Assembly (NCBI GenBank): GCA_028023455.1 | Contig: JAQFVV010006238.1 | Location: 1,617,478-1,681,477, forward strand | Length of the DNA stretch: 64,000 nucleotides | From: Epiperipatus broadwayi | Taxonomy: Eukaryota; Onychophora; Udeonychophora; Euonychophora; Peripatidae | Direction of reading: 5' to 3' | In this document: positions 37,290-46,190 of the stretch, piece by piece | How positions within the stretch are numbered: position 1 is the stretch's first letter | How the letters are laid out: the number at the start of each line of letters is the position of its first letter | Made by a program: the position numbers and the translations under genes | The notes under the pieces: model-generated | What the model saw: the letters and a program-made list of their open reading frames with translations, nothing else | Told to the model about the DNA's origin: nothing | Database searches by the model: none

Positions 37290-37867
37290 TAGCGTGATGA
37301 TTTTTATAAACTTTAATACCAATAAGCCAATAAGCTAATGCACATGTGCTTTGTAAATGTCACTATATAAATAAATAATCCCATTTTTTCAAACACAAGA
37401 TAAAGTCTTTGGGAAAAGATAGAATGAATCCATCTATCTTTTCGACCCAAACGTATATGTATGGGCAAATCTTAAGTGTTTGAAAATGAGAGCGTGAAGT
37501 TGTTAATTGATCACTTTAAATTACTTTTTTACTTGTGAAATTTCTAGAATTTACGATATGTCATTCTTTTTAAATTAAACATATGTAAACAAGACATTTA
37601 TTTTTTATAGCACAGTGTTTTTTATAAACTTTAATACCAATAAGCTAATGCACATGCGCTTTGTATTGATCAATTAATGACTTCATGCTCTCATTTTCAA
37701 ACACTTAAGATTTGCCCATACATATACGTTTGGGTCGAAAAGATAGATGGATTCATTCTGTCTTTTCCCAAAGACTTTATCTTGTGTTTGAAAAAGTGGG
37801 AGTATTCATTTATATAGTGGCATCTACAAAGCGCATGTGCATTAGCTTATTGGCTTATTGATATTAA
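37290..37867. mobile_element. Foldback element with about 200-bp arms and a third terminal copy
   Basis: The left arm (37310-37513) and right arm (37667-37867) are near-identical reverse complements. Both contain the modules AATAAGCTAATGCACATG, ATCCATCTATCTTTTCGACC and AAATCTTAAGTGTTTGAAAA. The spacer (37514-37666) carries an extra direct copy of the terminal segment TTTATAAACTTTAATACCAA (about 37620), together with the flanking CATTTATTTT..TATAG string also found outside the left arm. So the terminal motif occurs three times, two direct and one inverted. No coding capacity is evident. Confidence 0.85.
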
Positions 37868-39103
37868 AATAATTAAAACAATAAATCAAAACACTCGTTT
37901 GTAATTTTGCTTGAATAACAGAAGTTTTAGAATAAATGATGTTTGAGTTAATATTAGTTTCCCTATATATGTAATCTTAAAAAAATATCAATCTGCTTAC
38001 TTTTAAGAACATATTTATTAATATTTACAATTTTAAACATGATTCCTATGTAGATTTTTTTTAAGAAGCAGCATCTTATTCCAGTTTCAAAACTTTTTTT
38101 AAGAATCTATATATATACCATATATATTATTGAACTAATATTAGATTAAATTTAAAGTATAGATGTATTTTTTAAAGGAAATCTTATTTTCCATCATATA
38201 AAATTGGTTTAATATTTATCAAGAATAAAAATCTTTTTTTTTTTTTTAAGTATGTATAGAAAATTTTGAATCATCTAAATTTTTTGTTACAATTTTTTAT
38301 ATATATTTAAGAAAAAGAAAATTGAAGATTAGTTAAAATATATAATAATGGCAAAAAAAGTTTTTTATTTAAATAATCCCTTTTTTTTTTCTTTGGAAAA
38401 AAATACATATATATTTGAAGACATTTTTTAATGATAACAATTTAGGGAGTGGGGGATATTATTTTTATATACTTTAAACATTATTGTATATTCTAACTAG
38501 TTTTTCTTTTTTTTAATTTAAGTATATCATTTTTTGTGGAAAAAATCTTTACTTCCAAAAGTTGTACTAAAATTTTTAAAAGTGAAATAATCATTCAAGA
38601 TTTGAATTAAAATATCTTTTGTTTGCTTTGAAATCAAATAAGAAATGCAAAGAATTTAATGGTTCAGACATAACTGGTTAATATTTTTACTTTTGTTAAA
38701 ATCAAAAGATTTTTCTTTTATACATTTAGTTTCTTTTTTCTCTTTTTATGGTTATATTTTAACAATTGTAGTCAGTGATGAAAAAAAAAATGTCTTTTAA
38801 TATTTCAGACCAGAATTATTAATTTAAGTGTGAAGCCAAATCATTTTCTAGTCAAATAATTGTCAAAGTTGAAAGAAACCTGATATATATAAATCAGTAT
38901 ATATATATAGGTTTTTTTTTTTTTGGTTTGGAAAATGATAGATTCTTAAATATATCTTTTGGAAACATTGAAATTTTATGTTATCCTTGTAGAGAGTGAG
39001 AAAATTTTAAAAGGAAATACATTCGCAAGAATTATGGATTCACAATAAAATCATATCAATTTAATAAATAGATTTTTTTGCTTTTTTATTATTAAATTAA
39101 TAT
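37868..39103. other. T-rich region, nothing recognised
   Basis: Dense poly-T/A tracts and no open frame or motif worth reporting. Confidence 0.5.
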
Positions 39104-39705
39104 TACCTTTTACCAGTTGGAATAACTGTTATTAAACGTAAAATATAGAATGAGCCCATCTACGCATTAGCTTTGATCGTATATAAGCGTACTATTTACT
39201 GCCATACTTACACCCTGAGTTTAATTTATATATACTAATGTAATTTCAAGACAGTTATAATTCATTCTGATATCATTACATCTGATCAGAGGGAAGGGCT
39301 GTGTCTTATATCTAACAATCTCTCAATATTGAAATAATCTTCAATTAATAGATGTAAATATAACCTTTTACCAGTTCATATATAAATGAAATAATGTGGA
39401 AGTACTGAAAACTGCCAGTGAGCATTATGTATGTAACTGTCAGTAAATGTAAAATGTCGAATCAGCCCTCCTACATTTTAGCTTTGATCATATTAGTTAT
39501 AGTGATTTCAAAATAGCTTATAGTTGTCTTGAAATTATGTTACTATATATAAATCACCCTCTGCATGTATGTTAGTAAATAGTATGCTTATATACAATCA
39601 AAGCTAAAGTGGAGGTGAACTCAATCTACATTTTATGTTTATTGACAGTTAGTTTACATAAAGCTCACTAGGACTTTTTCAGTAATATATTATTTTATTA
39701 AATTA
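39104..39705. mobile_element. MITE-like element family M2, copy 1
   Basis: A composite of inverted and direct modules. TTAGCTTTGATCGTATATAA (about 39168) is mirrored by TTATATACAATCAAAGCTAA at about 39589-39608. AAACGTAAAATATAGAATGA (about 39134) is mirrored near 39630. The phrase ACCTTTTACCAGTT occurs twice in direct orientation (39104 and 39364). The same modules form 44.26-45.30 kb. No coding frame. It is a non-autonomous DNA-element-like family of unknown superfamily. Confidence 0.7.
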
Positions 39706-39786
39706 ATATGCCAAATTTGCTGTTTACACGTATATGAACTTATATAAAATTTAATGTATACTTTATTTTATAATATATCACAATTA

Positions 39787-40134
39787 TCACATGATCACCA
39801 TCTCTAATACTAGCACATAATTGTTGTAAACAAAGGCAAAACTCTCCATACAGTAGTGCCATCCTGTGCCAAACAGAGTAATCAATGGATGCCAGAAGGC
39901 TTGTGCATAAAATCCCTATCTAGTGCCTACTCATCCAATAGCCCCAGACTAATTTCTGGCTTGTGGCTCTCAGATCCAAGGATCCCCATTGATCATGGCC
40001 ACAAGCCAGAAACTAGTCTGGGGATATTGGATGAGTAGGCATTAGATAGGGATTTTATGCACAAGCCTTCTGGCATCCATTGATTACTCTGGTTGGCACA
40101 GGGTGGCACTACTGTATGGAGAGTTTTGCCTTTG
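39787..40134. mobile_element. FB-1 foldback element, copy C (best hairpin)
   Basis: The inner inverted ends are AAGGCAAAACTCTCCATACA (39833) and TGTATGGAGAGTTTTGCCTT (ending 40133). The arms of about 135 bp are almost perfect reverse complements and include CCAGAAGGCTTGTGCATAAA and AGTGCCTACTCATCCAAT. The loop, CTCAGATCCAAGGATCCCCA followed by TTGATCAT, is only about 29 bases. The outer left end TCACATGATCACCA is present at 39787, but the matching outer right end is missing. Open frames over this region on both strands are by-products of the inverted repeat. Confidence 0.85.
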
Positions 40135-41155
40135 TGTAGTGATAAACTTTTCTGTGATAGCTTTTTTAATGCAGTGCACTGTTGTATCAAACAAATTTCT
40201 AAAGTATAGGCAGAAAGTGAATACATTAACATCTGCAGATTTAAACAATGATATCTATTCAGGAAAGCTCAATCATTTTCATTGTCAACAATAGCAGCCA
40301 TTAGCGGAATAAGTATTGCATTTTTACTTCAAGAAAAAAAAGATAACACAAATAATAATAACAATAATAATAATTATTATTATTATTTAATTTTGATCAA
40401 TGTTCAATCAATTTGCAAACAAACATACCTTACAAAAACTCCAACAAGAAAAATCTTGTGCGAGTTAATTATAGTGTAACAATTGAGAATTTAAAACAAG
40501 TACAATAGATAAAATGTAGTATTTACAGTGTCAATAGTAAAATACAAGATTAGAATATATGAAATATTTTTTTTTTATAGCTAATGAATATATTAAACAA
40601 TTTAGGACCAGAAACTGTCTTCTATTAGATCACTTGAAAAAATTTAATAAAGCCAAATGAAATATATTCCAAAAATGAGTATTAAGACTAGAAATCTTAG
40701 GATACAGAAATAACGTTCTTGAATTAATGTCAAGAATGATCATATTTTATTATAAGTAAACATTATCCAATATATTCATGCTCTTTCAATATCTCTCAAT
40801 CAAGATAATATAGAAAGTATAATTTTGAAAACCACATAAATAAAGCAGTATATAAGAGTAGTTATCCAAAAGAAAATTATTATAACATAAAATACTCTAA
40901 TAGCAAATCAATTATAGAAAATTTTGCTAAATAAAAGAAGCATATAAATTAGTTTATGTAAATATGACTAATATATATATATATATGATTTAACTAGGAT
41001 AATATGTAATTAGTATGTGATTAACAAAAATGATGTTACCTTAATTACAGACATTAAAGTGCTAAGTATATTTACTACTAATAGTAACATTGAGAGAAAA
41101 AAATTATAAATATTACCAAAATCACACTTTTCTTTATGTTTGCCGTAATATCATA
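40135..41155. other. AT-rich region with short AAT microsatellite
   Basis: A run of AAT/ACA/TTA triplets lies at about 40350-40388, and an (AT)n tract at about 40970-40986. No gene recognised. Confidence 0.5.
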
Positions 41156-41253
41156 TAAATATAATTTATCCAAACTTCAAACACTTTTAGCAAACTTTAT
41201 TTGTACAAATAAAGTTTGCTAAAAGTGTTTGAAGTTTGGATAAATTATATTTA
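41156..41253. repeat. 98-bp perfect spacerless palindrome
   Basis: I checked this base by base. Positions 41156-41204 are the exact reverse complement of 41205-41253, with no spacer and no mismatch, and the centre is TTTGTACAAA. The arms include CCAAACTTCAAACACTTTTA. It may be a minimal foldback element, the product of a hairpin-mediated duplication, or a library or assembly artefact. See the findings. Confidence 0.97.
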
Positions 41254-41519
41254 AAAAAATTATACTTATTAAAAAAAAGAATTGCTTTTGTTTTATTTAG
41301 GTTTACTAATAAACAATCGTATGTCAGTCATTTATTAATTAAACCTAAACTTTCATTTATTATTTTTTCGAGACAACTTTAAAAAGCAGCACTATAAGAG
41401 GAGGGAAGTATCATTAGTGAAACCATAAATTTGCAATACCAATTTCAATGAAAATATATATCATTAATATAAAATTAAAACAAAAAAAGGTATAAGAATC
41501 TAACTGTGTGGAAAATAAT
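41254..41519. other. AT-rich region, nothing recognised
   Basis: No feature supported. Confidence 0.4.
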
Positions 41520-41965
41520 ATGTGATTTTTTTTTTTTTTGGCAATTTTCTATCATTTTAAATAACTTTCTAACCCAAGACTAAAAGAATCATGAATATCA
41601 TATGAATAAAAACATTTAATTAAAATTTAATGACAAACAGAATAAAATGCTTTAGACAAATATAAATATTTACAATCAATGTCTAGTAATGATGTTAGCT
41701 TATGTATATGATTATTTAAAGCATCCAACAATAAAACATATTGGCGATTTGATAATTCTTTGTTTTTGATCAAAAATAACATTCTATCTTTAACAATCAT
41801 TTGCAACAATTTAGAAATAATAGACATAGATCTATAATTATTATCCCTTTTAAGATTGCTGAGATGACATTAAATTTCAAACATACAGGAAATGATCCTA
41901 AACATAAAGATAAATTAATTAAATAAACAAAAGCAGAAATAAAACCGATTTATCTTTTAGAATTT
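41520..41965 (-). pseudogene. LINE reverse transcriptase fragment (CR1/L2-like), degenerate
   Basis: On the minus strand, in order, with one frame change: AFVYLINLSLCLGSFPVCLK, then MSIISKLLQMIVKDRM, then SNRQY, then HIHKLTSLLDIDCKYLYLSK ending AFYSVCH, then ILIKCFYSYDIHDSF. This fits the reverse transcriptase fingers and motif A region of CR1/L2/jockey-type LINEs (L.NLSL..G.FP..WK, RPISI.S.ISK..E, H....T..LD.....IYLDLSKAFDSV.H, KL..YGI...FLSW). At motif A the usual D-L-S-K-A-F-D is L-S-K-A-F-Y, so catalytic aspartates are lost. It is a separate element from the C-terminal fragment at 42.06-42.54 kb, which ends just beside it. Confidence 0.7.
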
Positions 41966-42059
41966 TTGGTATTAAGCTATTTAATCTATTAAAAAGAAAA
42001 CTTTTTCAAGTAATAAATTAAATAAGACATCTAGATATTAAAAAAATAATAAACATGAA

Positions 42060-42534
42060 TGGATTCTGTACTGGCACATCATCTGTCAGCACATTTGAAA
42101 ACAGAACAGCACATTAGAGATGAGGTTTGTTATGACTGTACAAACCATTCAGTGAATCAGTAACAAATCCCCATTTTAGAATATGCTGATTTATTAATCT
42201 GTTTGCTTGATATCTGGAAATGCTGGTTTTTAACATTCTCTGATGCAATTTTTTTTTTTCTGAAAGATTTCAACACTCTGTACAATTAGTCACCCATGGT
42301 ATTCTCTGTTCTATCATATCAATGAAAACAATATTGCATTTCATTAGAATACCTTTGAGATAATCTTTACAATGTAAACAGGGTGTGTCTCACCCATGGA
42401 AATCATGCTCCATTTCACATAAAGCTTTTTTAATAGTTTGTATATTTGTCCTTCATTTCATTTGCACAATCCTATGGAAATATGATTTTATAATAGTAGA
42501 TTCATAAGTATCACATCTATCAAATCCAAAAAAT

Positions 42535-42536
<2 letters not shown>
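42060..42536 (-). pseudogene. LINE-3 C-terminal remnant, second copy
   Basis: Minus-strand pieces read DRCDTYESTIIKSYFHRIVQ, CLHCKDYLKGILMKCNIVFI, EQRIPWV and, after a frame change, GFVTDSLNGLYSHNKPHL. The last resembles the degenerate Zn-finger-like C-terminus (C..CG..C.SRIGL.SH...H) found at the end of some LINE ORFs. The first two match the 10.6-11.06 kb and 54.12-54.37 kb copies (HYKDFLRSIPKKYNL; YLKDILKICNIYCF). Stops break the frame. Confidence 0.6.

Positions 42537-42565
<29 letters not shown>
42537..42565 (-). repeat. Poly-T tract (A tail of a minus-strand retroposon?)
   Basis: About 28 consecutive T. On the minus strand this is a poly-A tail lying exactly at the 5' edge of the LINE-3 remnant. 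It suggests that an A-tailed retroposon, with its body to the right, landed in the LINE, but I could not identify that body. Confidence 0.6.
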
Positions 42566-42567
<2 letters not shown>

Positions 42568-42890
42568 TTTAAAGAAATTTTTCTAATATTTTATATAAAA
42601 AAAAATTCCAAACCCCATTTTTAATAAATAAGATAAAATAACAGTTTTGTAGTAATTATATTACTGGATGAAGTATCATAGTAGATTAGAGTCTGTACTA
42701 CACTTCAACATATAATTCCATCTTCATATTTAAAAAAAACTACCAAAATATTTAAATTGACTCATATTCTCAAGGTGATCACTATACAAGCCAATAAAAG
42801 TATTATTTTAATGTTACGTTGTTACTTTCGAAATTGGTATACTTCTTCATTTTATCAAATCATTTATATTAAATTTAATAAGCGCTAGCA
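42566..42890. other. AT-rich region, unidentified
   Basis: Possible body of an A-tailed retroposon (see the poly-T tract at 42537). No motif recognised. Confidence 0.35.
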
Positions 42891-43391
42891 GATGATTCAA
42901 TAATAATGTAAAAGGCTAAAACCTTTGACAGATGTGCCTTAAAAATGCTTATGTGACAGCCAAACAGATGTAATAATGACTGCACGTGGAACTCTCAATT
43001 CAAGAACACAAGCCAGAACTACGAAAAGAAGATGGGGACCCACCTTATTCTCTACTTAAATTTATATATAAATAAGTCAGACTCAAGCATTCCGAACTAA
43101 GATCGTGAAGCTTAAAACACCTTCACATGTAATTCACTAAATATCATATTTAAATAAATAACACGAAATCTTTCGATTTACTACGAAGCAATGCTTGAAT
43201 CTGACTTATTTATATATAAATTTAAGTAGAGAAGAAGGTTGGTTCTCATCTTTTTCTCGTAGTTCTGGCTTGTGTTCTTGAATTGAGAGCTCCTCATGCA
43301 GTTATTATTACATCTGATTGGCTGTTACATAAGCATTTTTAAGGCACTTCTGTCAAAGGTTTTAGCCTTTCACGTTATTGTCAAATCATAT
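42891..43391. mobile_element. Foldback element, about 210-bp arms
   Basis: The left arm (42891-43100) and right arm (43185-43391) are reverse complements with scattered mismatches. Shared strings include GGCTAAAACCTTTGACAGA, AATTCAAGAACACAAGCCAG and TAAATTTATATATAAATAAG. The 84-bp centre contains CATTCCGAACTAAGATCGTG and CGAAATCTTTCGATTTACTACG. No coding capacity. Confidence 0.85.
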
Positions 43392-44254
43392 AAATAAATT
43401 TTCATTTTTAGATATAACCTTTTAAAAATTTAAAAAACAAAGTAAGGAAAAGCAAAATAGAGACATGGAATTTTAATTCTCACTTCATATATCTTTTTTT
43501 TTTTTAACTGCTAAAAGTTATCTTTTAAAATAACTTTTTTAAAGCAAATTTTTTAAAAATCATATTAAGCTTGTGATGTTCAGTATTAAATTTGAATGAA
43601 AAAAAGTTCTAATAATTTTTAAAATTCCTTTTCATTGAAAATATATAACTTGTTTATAGATTAACTATGTCCAAATAGTTTTTATAATTCACAAGTCAGA
43701 TTAAAAGACCCGTTTAACAAATTTCTAAACAGCATTCTCTTTCTTATCTCATTGTCAAAATTGATTAGATATAAAAAATTACTAATTTTTATTTTTTTAA
43801 AATGTGTAATGATTGAAAGTGTGGAATTTTTATATTAGCAGCAAATTTGGGGATACCGTTTCATTAACAAACTGTATGCCATTCTAACAATTTCTGGATT
43901 TAGATTAAAATTATTAGAATTTCATTTGATTTGTTATTTGAAAATGTAAACTGGCTTGATGTATATAATTACAAATATTGTCACTAATATAAAAGTTACA
44001 CACTTTTGAAGTATTTAGGCATAGTTCATTAACCATTTAAGAATCTGGTTATCAAATAAAGGTAACCTTTTTAATCTGACTACTGAATTGTCTTTAATAT
44101 GAGAAAGTGAGGATTGTTTACAAGTTTGTCAAGATGATTCTTTAAGAATCAGACTTATGAATAATAAATAAAAAAACATTTAAATCTACTTCTGAAATTA
44201 TCTTTCCTCTTTGATCAAATACAAATCATTCCATATTAGGCAAAATAAAGTTAA
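43392..44254. other. AT-rich region, nothing recognised
   Basis: No gene or repeat boundary recognised. Confidence 0.45.
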
Positions 44255-45300
44255 TAAGAAGTACTAAAAAACACAGCAATCTATGTGTGAACTAACATTC
44301 AGCAAATGTGGAATGAGCCCACTTACACTTTAGCTTTAATTGTATATAAGCATAACATTTACTGAAGTATTTATATGCAGAGCATGATTTATATACACTA
44401 ACATCATTTCAAGACAGGCAAAGCTCTCCATATAGTAGTGCCTCTCAGTGCAAGCTAGAGTAATCAATGGACGCCAGAAGGCTTGTACATAAAGTCTTCA
44501 TCTAGTGTCTACTTTGCCTCTTTTAATAACAGTTATGAGCAAGCATAAGAAATGGTGATCATGTGATGTTTAGTGGTTTAAGACAACTATAACCCATACT
44601 GAAATCACTATAACTAATTAGAGAGAAAGGCTGAGCCTAATATTATAATCTCTAAAGATTAAATCAGTCTTCAATTTATGGATGTAAATATAACTTTTTA
44701 ATAGCACAAATATAAATGAAATTAATAGGAAGTACTGAAAAACCCCAGCAAGCTACATGCAAACTAACCATCTGTAGAAATAAAATGAAAAATGAGCCCA
44801 ACTACACTTTAGCTTTGATTGTATATAAGCATAATATTTACTGAAGTACTTATATGTAGAGCATGATTTATATACACTGATATAATTTCAACACAACTAT
44901 AAGCTATTCTGAAATCCACTATAACTAATTAGAGGGAAAGGCGGCACTTCATATTTAATAAATTCTAAATATTAAATCACTCGTCAGTTTATAGATGTAA
45001 ATATAATTTTTTAATAGAACAAATATAGATGAAATTAATAGGAAGCACTGAAAATTTTCAGCAAGCTATATATTATAATTATTTCAGAATAGCTTATAGT
45101 TATCTTGAAATTACATTAGTATATATAAATCATGTCTGCATATAAGTATGTCAGTAAATGCTACGCTTATATACGATTAAAGCTAAAGTGTAAGTAGGTT
45201 CATTCTACATTTTATATTTACTGGTGATTAGTTTAAATGTAGCTCTTTAGGACTTTTTGTACTTCCTATTGCCATTAAAAAGTTATATAAAGCAGAGTAG
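44255..45300. mobile_element. MITE-like element family M2, compound copy
   Basis: Three successive M2 modules. TTAGCTTTAATTGTATATAA (about 44332) and TTAGCTTTGATTGTATATAA (about 44809) are direct copies. TTATATACGATTAAAGCTAA (about 45168) is inverted. GGAAGTACTGAAAAA and GGAAGCACTGAAAAT repeat in the same way. It is related to the copy at 39.10-39.71 kb. The first module is interrupted at 44417 by an FB-1 element. Confidence 0.7.
44417..44579 (+). mobile_element. FB-1 foldback element, copy D, nested in M2
   Basis: Begins GGCAAAGCTCTCCATATAG and ends GGTGATCATGTGATGTTTAG plus TGGTTT. It carries the FB-1 arm CCAGAAGGCTTGTACATAAA. It is flanked by AAGACA at 44411-44416 and again at 44580-44585, a candidate 6-bp target-site duplication. 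The uninterrupted M2 sequence at 39.25 kb reads TTTCAAGACAGTTATAA, which matches an empty site. Confidence 0.8.
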
Positions 45301-45625
45301 AGTTATAATTTGATAATTTGTTTTGTTTGTTGAACATGCTTAGTCTCTGGCTTAAGTCTCCATGTATATTTATTATTTTTTACTAATATCATATGCTTCT
45401 TCTAATTCATACTATTATTTTAAAATATTTCTCATTTGGAATTTTTGAAAATAGATTGATATGTATTATCATTACTGAGTTAATAGCTGTATTTCAGTGT
45501 AGTCATTGGTTATGATATGCCAGTGATTCACACTCAATTTTTCTTATCAGTGATTATTCAAGATTACAATAATTGATGATAAAATAATAGAGTGGGGGAG
45601 GCTGCTTATGTTTATAATTATGCTC
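45301..45625. other. AT-rich region, nothing recognised
   Basis: No feature supported. Confidence 0.4.
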
Positions 45626-46190
45626 ACCATTTTCAACCACTATTTATCCTCTAGAAGATGAAGAACTTCAAGTTTAATCCAGTTTCTCTGATCTTTAGCC
45701 TCTCTTCTCCACAACACACCAGATTTCCTTATTTCATTTATTTCACATGTTATCTTTTTCTGGAAGTATTATAATTTCTTTCTGCTTCTTTTTTTTTATT
45801 CATTGATTTATATATATAATACTATTTATACCTTCATTAATCACTTTACAAAGTAGTCTAATAAAATAAAATTTATTCGTTTATATTTGCTTATGGTTTC
45901 AACTGCTCAGTAGTCTTCTTCAGAACTATAATATTTAAAAATATATATGACCATACAATTAGTACTTATCTATACATATTTTATAAGATTGTATTATATT
46001 TGAATGATATTATATCAATATTATCTTTTTCTAGATTTTTTATAATCTTTTGAGATTCATTTATGTCTATATCTGTCTGTCTCTTATCAACTTTTCCAAC
46101 AATATGTCAGTGATACCTATTTGTTCTCTCATCCAAATATTTCTTATTTGATTCCTTATTACATCTTTCCATACTTTACTAATGTGATAG
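45626..46190 (-). mobile_element. RTE-type LINE 3' fragment, split by an insertion
   Basis: The left part (45626-45774) matches the RTE 3' region (CTCTTCTCCACAACACACC, TTTCATTTATTTCACATG). The right part (46022-46190) continues the same element (CAACAATATGTCAGTGATAC, TTTGTTCTCTCATCCA, ACATCTTTCCATACTTT). Between them lies a 247-bp insertion. TATCTTTTTCTGGAAGTATT at 45751 and TATCTTTTTCTAGATTTTTT at 46022 flank it as an imperfect duplication of the target. Confidence 0.7.
45775..46021 (-). mobile_element. Penelope-like terminal fragment with hammerhead-like core (candidate)
   Basis: The minus strand has CTGAAGA (45923-45917), 16 bases, then GAAAC (45900-45896). This has the spacing and conserved boxes (CUGANGA...GAAA) of hammerhead ribozymes, with a possible short stem II, GACT/AGTT. 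Hammerheads are known in the terminal repeats of Penelope-like retroelements. The string CAGTAGTCTTCTTCAGAACT recurs at the right edge of the window. The expected GUH cleavage triplet right after GAAAC is not seen. There is no protein-coding part. Confidence 0.45.

Noticed and set aside
39856-40232. Open frames on both strands sharing the peptide SNQWMPEGLCIKS
   Set aside because: The similarity is produced by the inverted arms of the FB-1 foldback. The same peptide appears at 15.0 kb for the same reason. There is no coding evidence.
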